A DNA stretch of 8,996 nt, taken from NCBI GenBank assembly GCA_028278625.1, contig JANQDY010000045.1, positions 1-8,996 of the forward strand, in the 5' to 3' direction. How positions within the stretch are numbered: the stretch's first letter is position 1; every line of letters begins with the position of its first letter. The notes beneath the pieces are model-generated. The model made no database searches. It was not told the DNA's origin and was given only the letters and a program-made list of their open reading frames with translations. The position numbers and the translations under genes were made by a program. This stretch comes from Thermodesulfobacteriota bacterium (GTDB lineage Bacteria > Desulfobacterota > DSM-4660 > Desulfatiglandales > Desulfatiglandaceae). Shown here in pieces: positions 1 to 5,749 of this stretch.

Positions 1-132
1 ATACACGACTGAGACCATAGCTCAAAATTCCTGACTCACACCCGCGAGCTTGCTTTTGCCAACGATGTTTTTCAATCAATCCTTATATCGGAATTCCAGC
101 TGAACCCTGACAACTGCACCCTTAACCGAAGG
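1..132. other. Region downstream of the polysaccharide export gene
   Basis: No gene or clear terminator is visible here. On the minus strand, the reading frame of the export gene continues past its TAA (135-133) for 18 codons to a TGA at 78-76. The translation includes an alternating stretch VRVQLEFRY that resembles an outer-membrane beta strand; see findings. The rest (1-75) has no recognisable structure. Confidence 0.4.
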
Positions 133-1170
133 TTATCTATACCGTTGAGGGTTCGAATAGCTGATACCACCGATAAAGGGTATGCCGAGACTGAAACCGC
201 TGCCGCTGGAAAGCCGTCCCCAGAAAGTTGAGCCGACGACCAGGATATCACCGTCTTTCATGGGAAATGCCCCATCCTTGGCAACCTCAAGATTCATATG
301 TAGGACTTCCCGGTGCTTTTTGTCTTCGGTGCGGCGGACCAGAATCACATCTTCCGCGTCGGCATATGAGAGAAAGCCGCCGGCGGTCATGATCGCTTCT
401 TCCAGCGTGGTAGTCGCTTTGATGGGAAATGCACCCGTCATTCGAACTGCCCCGTCCACGTAAAAAGTGCCCCCTTCCTCCACAAAGATGACATCTCCCC
501 CGTGAATAGGAATGTTAAGATTTACATCCCCTTCGTCAATGAGGCGATCCAGATCCACTATATAAGAACCGGTGTCTTTGTCCGTCTTGCCCACACGACG
601 GACTCGGCAACTGCTGCCGGCCTTTGAGGTGAGTCCGCCAGCAAGAGCCAAGGCATCCAGAAGTCGAATGCGAGAAGGGAGTTCATAGGTGCCTGGAGAC
701 TTCACCTGACCCACGAAAGTGACTTTCTGGCTCAGGTGTTCGCGAACAAAAAGGCTCACATGGGGATTTCGGATGTATTTGGCCCTGTAGAGATCCTCAA
801 TCTTCATTTCCAATTCCCGGGCGGTGAGGCCTGCAACCTCCACGTCCCCCAGCAGCGGAAGGGTGACATAACCACGGGAGCTAATACGCACCTGGGTCGC
901 CAGTTCGGGGGCTTCAAAAATTTTTACCTCCAGCAGATCGCCGGGTCCAAGAATAGGGTCTGTTGAGGGTGGTGTGGGTTGTACGTTGCTAAATATGCGT
1001 TCGTTTTTTTCATTCGTACTCCTGGCATTGTCCTGTTCGGCCACTCGGGTTTCAACCATTTTGTTTTTGGTCATGGCCGTGTTGGTGCACCCTGCGAAAA
1101 AGGCGAGCAAGACCGATAGCAGAACCAACCGGAAAACCTGCCCTCCTTTTGATTTCATTTCGAAGCGCAT
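133..1170 (-). CDS. Wza-type polysaccharide export lipoprotein with two SLBB domains
   Basis: This is a 345-residue periplasmic/outer-membrane polysaccharide export protein of the Wza/KpsD/GumB group, which forms the channel through which exopolysaccharide crosses the outer membrane. A basic N-terminus and hydrophobic stretch (about 11-27) end in FAGC, a lipobox-like site with Cys28 as the likely acylated residue. The Poly_export domain follows at about 71-145 (starting DPILGPGDLLEV). SLBB domain 1 is at about 148-230 (VTFVGQVKSPGTY, LDALALAGGL) and SLBB domain 2 at about 235-312 (FYVDGAVRMTGAFP, LEEAIMTAGGF). I chose the ATG at 1170 because GGAGG (1183-1179) lies 8 bases before it; the longer reading from 1194 would start inside a dispersed repeat. 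No glycosyltransferase, Wzc or Wzx neighbours are in the window, so its polysaccharide is unknown. It shares its strand with the fecR-like gene 411 bp upstream. Family assignment is firm; the outer-membrane anchor is inferred. Confidence 0.92.
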   Translation of the reverse strand: MRFEMKSKGGQVFRLVLLSVLLAFFAGCTNTAMTKNKMVETRVAEQDNARSTNEKNERIFSNVQPTPPSTDPILGPGDLLEVKIFEAPELATQVRISSRGYVTLPLLGDVEVAGLTARELEMKIEDLYRAKYIRNPHVSLFVREHLSQKVTFVGQVKSPGTYELPSRIRLLDALALAGGLTSKAGSSCRVRRVGKTDKDTGSYIVDLDRLIDEGDVNLNIPIHGGDVIFVEEGGTFYVDGAVRMTGAFPIKATTTLEEAIMTAGGFLSYADAEDVILVRRTEDKKHREVLHMNLEVAKDGAFPMKDGDILVVGSTFWGRLSSGSGFSLGIPFIGGISYSNPQRYR

Positions 1171-1178
1171 TCTCTGTA

Positions 1179-1183
1179 CCTCC
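1179..1183 (-). promoter_or_regulatory. Shine-Dalgarno of the polysaccharide export gene
   Basis: GGAGG on the minus strand lies 8 bases before the ATG at 1170. It lies only 7 bases from the inner edge of the dispersed repeat at 1190. It decides the start: the upstream in-frame ATG at 1194 falls within the repeat and has no such site. Confidence 0.7.
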
Positions 1184-1189
1184 GACAAC

Positions 1190-1345
1190 GTCATTCCGGG
1201 CTTGACCCGGAATCCAGTGTGTTATCAATAAGTATCTGAGTCCGGGATGCCGGATACGTCATCCAGTAAAAGATCTGTGACCATGCTGCCAAAACAATCA
1301 TCTCACCTATAGTTCTAACTGGATTCCGGCGTTCGCCGGAATGAC
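1190..1345. repeat. Dispersed inverted-repeat element, copy 1 (MITE/REP-like)
   Basis: Two arms in inverted orientation bound this stretch. The left arm (1190-1217) begins GTCATTCCGGG and ends CCGGAATCCAG; the right arm (1319-1345) begins CTGGATTCCGG and ends CCGGAATGAC. Each arm is itself a perfect hairpin: an 8-bp stem ATTCCGGG/CCCGGAAT with loop CTTGA on the left, and ATTCCGGC/GCCGGAAT with loop GTTC on the right. About 100 bp of unique DNA lies between the arms. The left arm and the following GTTATC match the copy at 8764, so this is a genome-dispersed family. Translations of this repeat give spurious peptides such as VIPGLTRNP and CHSGERRNP. It sits just upstream of the export gene's ribosome site, so any promoter for that gene must lie in or before it. 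Confidence 0.8.
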
Positions 1346-1513
1346 AGCGTGATAAGTGTGGTTGTAAAGTCAAAATGGGTTCGTTCGAAGCCGGGTCCTT
1401 TGTGGTGGGGTTATTGTCCATTCCCATTTTTCTATTTTAAAAAACTAAGCATTCTAAGGGGTCTCTGCGTGGATTTTGATATAGGGTCTGAAAGGTTATC
1501 TTGATACAGACGA
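1346..1513. other. Intergenic stretch without a recognised gene
   Basis: This is the remainder of the 411-bp gap between the fecR-like and export genes. It holds an AT-rich patch around 1428-1447 but no convincing promoter pair, RNA gene or coding frame. Short frames crossing it are not supported by ribosome sites or protein-like composition. Confidence 0.4.
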
Positions 1514-1547
1514 CAGCGCCCCTCTTCCGGATGGAAGAGGAGCGCTG
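1514..1547 (-). terminator. Long stem-loop downstream of the fecR-like gene
   Basis: The arms at 1514-1528 and 1533-1547 form a 15-bp stem with a single mismatch and a GGAT loop (left arm begins CAGCGCCCCTC, right arm begins GGAAGAGG). It begins 35 bp past the stop of the fecR-like gene, the usual place for a transcript 3' end. Neither strand shows a good T tract directly after the stem, so this is either a hairpin that stabilises the mRNA end or a non-canonical terminator. Confidence 0.5.
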
Positions 1548-1581
1548 GATAAACAAAAACCTGAATGGATAGGTTAAATTC

Positions 1582-2265
1582 CTAGGGACTTGACGGCTTA
1601 TCGTTTTGATAAGCGACGGCACCAGCTATAATACCTCCAAGGACAGCCCCACCAACAATGGCACCGCCCACTCCCATTCCCAGGGTTGCGCCGCCACCGG
1701 CGCCCAAGGCCGCCTGAGCCAGAATGATCCGCTGACCGGGCATAATGGTCTGTGTGTCTTCACCGGTTCGTACCGTGAGGCGCCCGCCTTCCAGAACACC
1801 CAGCTCCGATTCCTCTTTGCCTGCCTTCACATACCCTCTCAGCAATTGGTCTCCTGTGTCTACATTCAACACCATCGACTCGGTGGCCACATTGGCCTGG
1901 GGAACGCCAAACGTAAGGCCTTCGGGCAGCGTCTTGAGTGCAAAATAAGCGGTCCCGGACTTGAGGTCCAGGGTTTCGCCGTTTTCGCCTTTGGAAACGA
2001 CAAAGGAACTGCCGTCTTCAAAGACCACGTACAACTGCTCCATCCTTACGGCGGTCCGGCCCTCACATTTTACGATCGTATCCCAGGGAAGAGGTGCTTC
2101 TGCAGTGTACTGGCCTACTTTTTTGCCATCGGTGTAAAAAGAGACCTTATTTGTGGGTAAAATGCGACCTGCAAACGGACCCGCCGCAAAACATGGTGCG
2201 GTAAAGCAAAGAAATGCAATAACCACCATTGCTTGTGCCAATAGGCTGCGTTTTCGAATCCACAT
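1582..2265 (-). CDS. Secreted FecR-domain protein with C-terminal glycine-zipper segment
   Basis: This 227-residue protein has a signal peptide (MWIRKRS then a hydrophobic stretch to about 27, likely cut after CFA), so it is exported. Residues about 30-165 read like a FecR domain: GRILPTNKVSF, an aspartate-threonine turn WDTIVKCEGRTAVRM, DLKSGTAYFAL and a closing GVLEGGRLTV. A hydrophobic glycine-rich segment (about 187-218, GVGGAIVGGAVLGG) resembles a glycine zipper that could insert in a membrane, followed by a short polar tail. Classical FecR is an anti-sigma factor with a cytoplasmic part; this protein lacks one, so it is more likely a stand-alone periplasmic or cell-envelope FecR-like protein. 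I chose ATG 2265 because GGGAGG (2278-2273) is 7 bases away and a signal peptide follows; the frame extends open to 2412 but runs through promoter-like DNA. A role in envelope or polysaccharide function is a guess from the neighbouring export gene. Confidence 0.75.
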   Translation of the reverse strand: MWIRKRSLLAQAMVVIAFLCFTAPCFAAGPFAGRILPTNKVSFYTDGKKVGQYTAEAPLPWDTIVKCEGRTAVRMEQLYVVFEDGSSFVVSKGENGETLDLKSGTAYFALKTLPEGLTFGVPQANVATESMVLNVDTGDQLLRGYVKAGKEESELGVLEGGRLTVRTGEDTQTIMPGQRIILAQAALGAGGGATLGMGVGGAIVGGAVLGGIIAGAVAYQNDKPSSP

Positions 2266-2272
2266 AATCCTT

Positions 2273-2278
2273 CCTCCC
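2273..2278 (-). promoter_or_regulatory. Shine-Dalgarno fixing the start of the fecR-like gene
   Basis: GGGAGG on the minus strand, 7 bases before ATG 2265. It rules out the upstream in-frame start at 2412. Confidence 0.75.
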
Positions 2279-2338
2279 TTTAAAATTTTGAAGCGATTAA
2301 ATGATTGCTTTATTTGTTTATCGGACTTTGGTGATAAA

Positions 2339-2366
2339 ACTAAACCCAAATCTCCATCTTTGTCAA
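2339..2366 (-). promoter_or_regulatory. Candidate promoter of the fecR-like gene
   Basis: On the minus strand a perfect -35 hexamer TTGACA (2366-2361) is followed after 16 bases by TTTAGT (2344-2339; 4 of 6 matches to TATAAT). This leaves about 70 bp of leader before the ATG at 2265. Just upstream of the -35 is a perfect 8-bp inverted repeat CTTTTTTC/GAAAAAAG (2367-2374 and 2379-2386), a possible operator or simply A/T-rich curved DNA. Confidence 0.45.
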
Positions 2367-2400
2367 CTTTTTTCTTTCGAAAAAAGACATTTTCTTTTTG

Positions 2401-2470
2401 CTGATGGCTCATGGCTCATGGCTCATGGCTCATGGCTCATGGCTCATGGCTCATGGCTCATAGCTGATGG
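2401..2470 (+). repeat. Heptamer tandem array 1 (CTCATGG family, 10 units)
   Basis: Ten exact 7-bp units without gaps: CTGATGG at each end, seven identical CTCATGG units and one CTCATAG between them. It lies in the divergent region between the fecR-like and tetR promoters, 22 bp before the tetR -35 and 35 bp from the -35 of the fecR-like gene. In this orientation the plus strand of the CTCATGG units contains no stop codon, so it reads as a meaningless (MAHGSWL)n peptide; it is not coding. Perfect repeats of this kind can change unit number by slippage. Confidence 0.95.
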
Positions 2471-2491
2471 TTATTTGGGATAAAAAAATGG

Positions 2492-2520
2492 TTGACGGGG
2501 GTTTTGTCTTCTGATAAAAC
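2492..2520 (+). promoter_or_regulatory. Candidate promoter of tetR
   Basis: TTGACG (2492-2497) and TAAAAC (2515-2520) are separated by 17 bases, a near-consensus sigma-70 layout. It lies just upstream of the palindrome at 2524-2533 and the tetR ribosome site. It also argues against the TTG at 2492 being the tetR start. Confidence 0.45.
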
Positions 2521-2523
2521 TAT

Positions 2524-2533
2524 CAAACGTTTG
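2524..2533. promoter_or_regulatory. Palindrome CAAACGTTTG, candidate TetR operator
   Basis: This is a perfect 10-bp palindrome placed 3 bases after the putative -10 and before the ribosome site. That is where a TetR-family protein would bind to repress its own gene. I found no second copy in front of the oxidoreductase gene. Confidence 0.35.
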
Positions 2534-2548
2534 TTTGGGAGCCGGAGT

Positions 2549-3124
2549 ATGACAAGAAAAGTGGACAAAAGGACTGAAATTCATGGTGTTGCAACCCGGT
2601 TGTTTGCGCAAAAAGGGTATCACAACACCTCCATGCGGGAAATTGCCAGACAGTTGGGCATGAACCAGGCATCCCTTTACCACTATTTTGACAGCAAGGA
2701 AGATATTCTTTACGCGCTCTTGAACGATGCCATGGATGAGGCCCTGGACACGCTTGAGGAAATCTGCGGGAGTGATCTCTCGCCCCACGGCAAACTGACC
2801 CAGGTCCTCAGCTTTTATACCGACTATTATGCGGGAGATCAGGATCGCCTAAGACTCCTGGTAAATGAGCAGGGGAATCTGGGAGATGAATACCGCAAGG
2901 TACTCGTTCAGAAAGAACGGCGTTATGTGGTTCTCATTAAGTCTATTTTGAAGGCCCTTTCAGATGAAGGCCGTATGAAACCGATCCCACCTTCGGTGGC
3001 CGCATTCGCTTTCTTCGGCATGGTTCATTACACCATCAAGTGGTATGACAGGGACGGCCCCGTCAAATCGGGTGAACTGGCGGACTATTTTTTGGATATT
3101 TTTACGAAGGGGATATTTCTTTGA
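2549..3124 (+). CDS. TetR-family transcriptional regulator
   Basis: This is a 191-residue DNA-binding regulator. The N-terminal TetR domain is clear: helix 1 around RTEIHGVATRLFAQKGYHNT (8-27) and the helix-turn-helix TSMREIARQLGMNQASLYHYF (27-47), followed by the family-typical KEDILYALL. Residues about 70-185 form the helical ligand-binding and dimerisation part, with no sequence motif that names a ligand. I chose ATG 2549 because GGGAG (2537-2541) is 7 bases away and the TetR domain begins right after; the upstream TTG at 2492 overlaps a likely -35 box. TetR regulators beside acyl-CoA dehydrogenase/ETF genes usually repress fatty-acid or organic-acid breakdown and respond to acyl-CoA; that role is inferred from position only. 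A terminator-like hairpin follows the gene. Confidence 0.92.
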   Translation: MTRKVDKRTEIHGVATRLFAQKGYHNTSMREIARQLGMNQASLYHYFDSKEDILYALLNDAMDEALDTLEEICGSDLSPHGKLTQVLSFYTDYYAGDQDRLRLLVNEQGNLGDEYRKVLVQKERRYVVLIKSILKALSDEGRMKPIPPSVAAFAFFGMVHYTIKWYDRDGPVKSGELADYFLDIFTKGIFL

Positions 3125-3165
3125 CCAGTTGAGTAGTCGTGGGAAGAACCGGATTGATCTGTGAG

Positions 3166-3190
3166 TCTTTGCAGTTTGCAAAGATTTTCT
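3166..3190 (+). terminator. Probable Rho-independent terminator of tetR
   Basis: TCTTTGCA (3166-3173), a GTT loop and TGCAAAGA (3177-3184) form a perfect 8-bp stem, followed by TTTTCT (3185-3190). The stem is AT-rich, so termination may be partial. It lies 42 bp past the tetR stop and directly before the heptamer-flanked element. Confidence 0.5.
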
Positions 3191-3199
3191 AAAGGAATT

Positions 3200-3227
3200 C
3201 AGAATCCAGGAGTCAGAATCCAGAATG
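3200..3227 (-). repeat. Left heptamer array of the four-helix-bundle unit
   Basis: Four 7-bp units in the CAG orientation on the plus strand: CAGAATC, CAGGAGT, CAGAATC, CAGAATG, with a degenerate unit before them from 3194. The last unit contains the ATG of the four-helix-bundle gene. The CAGGAGT unit provides AGGAG (3208-3212) as a plausible Shine-Dalgarno, 12 bases from that ATG. Bases 3201-3216 are the left terminal inverted repeat. Confidence 0.85.
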
Positions 3228-3593
3228 AAAAGAACCCCCGCGAAAAGCTTCCAGGATTTGGTCGTTTGGCAGAAAGCGCATCAATTTGTTTTGGCAGCCT
3301 ATCGCTACAGCGAGAAGTTTCCGAAGAGTGAAATGTATGGTTTGGCATCTTAATTGAGGCGGGCTGCTGTTTCTATTCCTGCAAATATCGCAGAGGGTTT
3401 TAAGAAAAAGGGCAAACCCGAAAAAGGAAGGTTTCTGAATATCGCACAGGGTTCACTTGAAGAATCGAGATATTATCTCATTCTTTCAGAAGATCTTGGG
3501 TATGGGGATAGTACTCAATTGAAGCGGCAAATAGGGGAAGTGAGCAAGTTGCTTGAAGCGTATCGCCGTTCGATTCTGAATTCTGACTCCTGA
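3225..3593 (+). pseudogene. Four-helix-bundle protein (23S rRNA IVP / S23 family), broken by one stop codon
   Basis: A continuous frame of 122 codons from ATG 3225 to TGA 3591-3593 is interrupted only at codon 43 by TAA (3351-3353). The first part reads FQDLVVWQKAHQFVLAAYRY then FPKSEMYGLAS; after the stop comes LRRAAVSIPANIAEGF and further helices (KGRFLNIAQGSLEESRYYL). This is the hallmark of the S23/IVP four-helix-bundle family (normally about 115-125 residues). Family members usually read S-Q-hydrophobic-R at the break, so TAA most simply arose from CAA (Gln) by one C-to-T change. The frame is otherwise intact, so decay is recent. A 79-residue fragment could in principle restart at TTG 3354, but it would lack helix 1. 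The family was named from proteins encoded in 23S rRNA insertions; here it stands alone between heptamer arrays. Its biochemical role is not known to me. Confidence 0.85.
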
Positions 3594-3606
3594 CTCCTGG
3601 ATTCTT
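3569..3606 (+). repeat. Right heptamer array of the four-helix-bundle unit
   Basis: After one degenerate unit (TTCGATT), units run in CTG orientation: CTGAATT (3576), CTGACTC (3583), CTGACTC (3590) and CTGGATT (3597), ending in CT. The reverse complement of the left array uses the same three words. The gene's stop TGA (3591-3593) lies in the second CTGACTC, and the protein's last residues (about RSILNSDS) are encoded by the array. Bases 3590-3605 are the right terminal inverted repeat. Confidence 0.85.
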
Positions 3607-3629
3607 ATGCTTTTGTCGGAGAACATTCT

Positions 3630-5687
3630 ATGAATACCATTCCATCCTTGGCCGTCAGTAGCACGACTGGTCATGTTTTCATGTGGATCATCGCCATATT
3701 GGCGCTGACGGCGTTTACATTCATTTTGCGAAGCCGCATGGAATTGCTTTTAAAGGGACAAAAAGACCCCCGCTTTTCAGACCTGAAGCAGCGTTTCAGG
3801 GATCTGATCGATTACGGTTTCATTCAGAAACGCCAGCCGCGGTACCTCTGGGCGGGAATCATTCATATCATGATCTTCTGGGGGTTTGTGGTGTTGGGGT
3901 TGAGATCCCTGGATCTGGTGACCGAAGGGCTTGGAATCCCCATCTTCCGCCCGTTCATGGAGAGCCCGCTGGGTACTTTCTACAACTCTCTGAAAGATGT
4001 TTTCGAACTGATTGTCCTTGTGGCCTGTGTTTGGGCCATTCTGAGGCGGGCTTTGCTCAAGCCTGCGCGATATGAAGGGAGTCATCTGGCGGAAGCTTAC
4101 GTGGTACTGGGGCTCATCAGTTTTCTCATGGTGACCGACATGCTTTTTGAGGGGAGCGGGATCCGCCTTACCGGGGAGGTGCGCGGGTGGCTTCCGGCTG
4201 CATGGATTGGCAGTCTGATGCTTCCAAAGAGCAGCCCGGAGACCCTTTCGGTGGTTCTCAGTGTGACCTATTGGCTGCACATTCTGGCGTTCTTCCTGTT
4301 TTTGAATTTGCTGCCGCTGTTCAAGCATTTTCATATCATTACGGCCCTTCCCAATGTTTTCTTCAGAAAACTGAAAAAAGGTGAGATCAAACCGGCCAGA
4401 TACGGGGTGGATGACATCTTTGATCTTGAAACCCTGGGAGTTGAGAGAATCGAAGATTTCACCTGGAAGCATATTCTGGATCTGTACACCTGCACCGAAT
4501 GCGGCCGGTGTACGGACAACTGTCCCGCCAACGCCATCGGAAGGCCCCTTTCCCCAAAAGAGCTTACCATCAAACTGAGAGATCACGCGTACCAAGCGTA
4601 CCCGGTCGTGCCGTGTGAACAATCCGAAAAGAAAGCGGAGACACCCGGCCAAATGGTGGGGGGAATTATCGGGCTGGACGAGCTGTGGTCATGCACCACT
4701 TGCGGCGCCTGCGAAGAAGAGTGTCCGGTCTTTATAGAGTACATCAACAAGATCATCGACATGCGGCGGCACGTTCTGGAAACATCCCAAAACCCCAACA
4801 CCTTTAACCAGATCCTCATGTATGTGGAAAAGACGGGGAATCCTTTCGGCAAACCGGCCGTGAAACGGGCCGACTGGTTAAAAGAGCAGGAAGTGGCGGA
4901 TGTGAAAATTCTCAAAGAGGGGGACCGTGTGGACGTGCTCTACTATGTGGATGGATACGCCTCTTTTGATCCCCAGTCCCAGCAGATTGCCGCTGCCATC
5001 GCAAAGGGATTGACACTTGCGGGTATCGATTTTGGCATTTTGGGAAAACTGGAAAAGGATACGGGCCACCAGGTGAGACGGATGGGGGAAGAGGGACTCT
5101 TTCAGGTACTTGTGGAAGAGAACACGGAAACCCTCAAGAGCATTGACTTTAAATGGATCGTTACCACGGATCCCCATGCTTATAACACTCTCAGAAATGA
5201 TTACCCCGATTCATACCGCGTGTTTCACTATACGCAATTCTTCTTGTCCCTGGTGGAAACGGGACACCTGCGCCCCAAAAGGAGAGTGGACCCACAGGAT
5301 CTCTACACCTATCATGATCCCTGCTATCTGGGCCGCCACAACGGCGTCTACGATGAACCCCGTCGTTTGCTGCAATCCATTCCGGACCTTCGGCTGGTGG
5401 AAATGGAGCGGAGCCGGGATCGCAGTTTCTGCTGCGGCGGCGGGGATGTGATGCTGTGGCACGAAATCGAACAGGAGGAGATGCGCATGGCGGAAAAGCG
5501 GGTGCGGATGGCCCTGGATGTGGGTGCAACCGTGATCGTAACCGCATGTCCTTTCTGCCTGATCCATTTCGAAGACGCCATCAAGACGGGCGGTCTTGAA
5601 GACAAAATCAGAGTGGCGGACTTGATGACGATTTTTATGTCATCAATTGAAAACCACCAACCATCAACCAAGAGCCATGAGCCATGA
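3630..5687 (+). CDS. Membrane-bound ETF:menaquinone oxidoreductase-like heme b / Fe-S protein (EMO/DUF224 type)
   Basis: This 685-residue protein would take electrons from EtfBA and reduce menaquinone. The N-terminal part (about 15-245) is a NarI-like membrane domain with several hydrophobic helices and candidate heme b histidines (His79, His217, His233, His235). Two ferredoxin-type [4Fe-4S] motifs follow: Cys288, 291, 294, 298 (CTECGRCTDNCP) and Cys355, 358, 361, 365 (CTTCGACEEECP). The C-terminal half contains two HdrB/GlpC-like CCG domains. The second is intact: Cys565, Cys601-602 (CCGGG), Cys640 and Cys643. The first (about 435-530) has lost every expected cysteine: Gly442, Asp477, Asp514 and Ala517 stand in their places. 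Start ATG 3630 has GGAG (3618-3621) 8 bases upstream. The 3' end runs into heptamer array 2, which encodes the last residues (about NHQPSTKSHEP) and the stop, so the C-terminus has probably been altered. Family and operon context are firm; the quinone partner is inferred. Confidence 0.88.
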   Translation: MNTIPSLAVSSTTGHVFMWIIAILALTAFTFILRSRMELLLKGQKDPRFSDLKQRFRDLIDYGFIQKRQPRYLWAGIIHIMIFWGFVVLGLRSLDLVTEGLGIPIFRPFMESPLGTFYNSLKDVFELIVLVACVWAILRRALLKPARYEGSHLAEAYVVLGLISFLMVTDMLFEGSGIRLTGEVRGWLPAAWIGSLMLPKSSPETLSVVLSVTYWLHILAFFLFLNLLPLFKHFHIITALPNVFFRKLKKGEIKPARYGVDDIFDLETLGVERIEDFTWKHILDLYTCTECGRCTDNCPANAIGRPLSPKELTIKLRDHAYQAYPVVPCEQSEKKAETPGQMVGGIIGLDELWSCTTCGACEEECPVFIEYINKIIDMRRHVLETSQNPNTFNQILMYVEKTGNPFGKPAVKRADWLKEQEVADVKILKEGDRVDVLYYVDGYASFDPQSQQIAAAIAKGLTLAGIDFGILGKLEKDTGHQVRRMGEEGLFQVLVEENTETLKSIDFKWIVTTDPHAYNTLRNDYPDSYRVFHYTQFFLSLVETGHLRPKRRVDPQDLYTYHDPCYLGRHNGVYDEPRRLLQSIPDLRLVEMERSRDRSFCCGGGDVMLWHEIEQEEMRMAEKRVRMALDVGATVIVTACPFCLIHFEDAIKTGGLEDKIRVADLMTIFMSSIENHQPSTKSHEP

Positions 5688-5737
5688 GCCATCAGCCATG
5701 AGCCATCAGCCATCAGCCATGCGCCATGCGCCAAACG
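5654..5737 (-). repeat. Heptamer tandem array 2 (inverted CTCATGG family)
   Basis: Twelve consecutive 7-bp units: eight clear ones (5675-5730; CCATGAG, CCATCAG and CCATGCG) with degenerate units on both sides (from CCACCAA at 5654 to CCAAACG ending 5737). On the minus strand these are the CTCATGG/CTGATGG words of arrays 1 and 3. The array holds the stop codon of the oxidoreductase gene (TGA 5685-5687) and ends exactly at the etfB ribosome site GGGAGG (5737-5742). It thus fills nearly the whole intergenic gap. Confidence 0.92.
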
Positions 5738-5749
5738 GGAGGTAAAGGA

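Larger units (their letters stand above)
3194..3606. mobile_element. Candidate small mobile unit: four-helix-bundle gene between inverted heptamer arrays
   Basis: The stretch has a left array in CAG orientation, a single gene, and a right array in CTG orientation. The outer ends carry a perfect 16-bp inverted repeat: AGAATCCAGGAGTCAG at 3201-3216 and its reverse complement at 3590-3605. The gene's start and stop codons both lie inside the arrays, so gene and arrays look like one unit of about 405 bp. No transposase is encoded and I see no target-site duplication outside the repeats. Mobility is therefore inferred from architecture. It is inserted between the tetR terminator and the oxidoreductase gene, ending 24 bp before that gene's ATG. 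Confidence 0.5.

Noticed and set aside
1191..1427. Small minus-strand frame upstream of the export gene
   Set aside because: It mostly translates the dispersed repeat (CHSGERRNP-type peptide) and has no protein-like composition or ribosome site.
1437..1622. Minus-strand frame overlapping the end of the fecR-like gene
   Set aside because: It runs across the stem-loop and overlaps a well-supported gene in another frame.
2401..2470. CRISPR array
   Set aside because: The units are 7 bp and contiguous, with no spacers. This is a simple tandem array.
2301..2483. Open frame with repeating MAHGSWL peptide
   Set aside because: It is a translation of heptamer array 1 with no ribosome site. The stop-free plus strand of CTCATGG units creates such frames automatically. 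The minus-strand frame over array 2 (5348-5734) has the same cause.
3225..3593. Diversity-generating retroelement accessory protein (Avd), which is also a four-helix bundle
   Set aside because: No reverse transcriptase, template repeat or variable repeat is in the window. The sequence motifs fit the S23/IVP family.
3777..4652. Long minus-strand frame of 291 codons inside the oxidoreductase gene
   Set aside because: It is antisense to a well-conserved gene, has low-complexity polar composition and matches no recognisable family.
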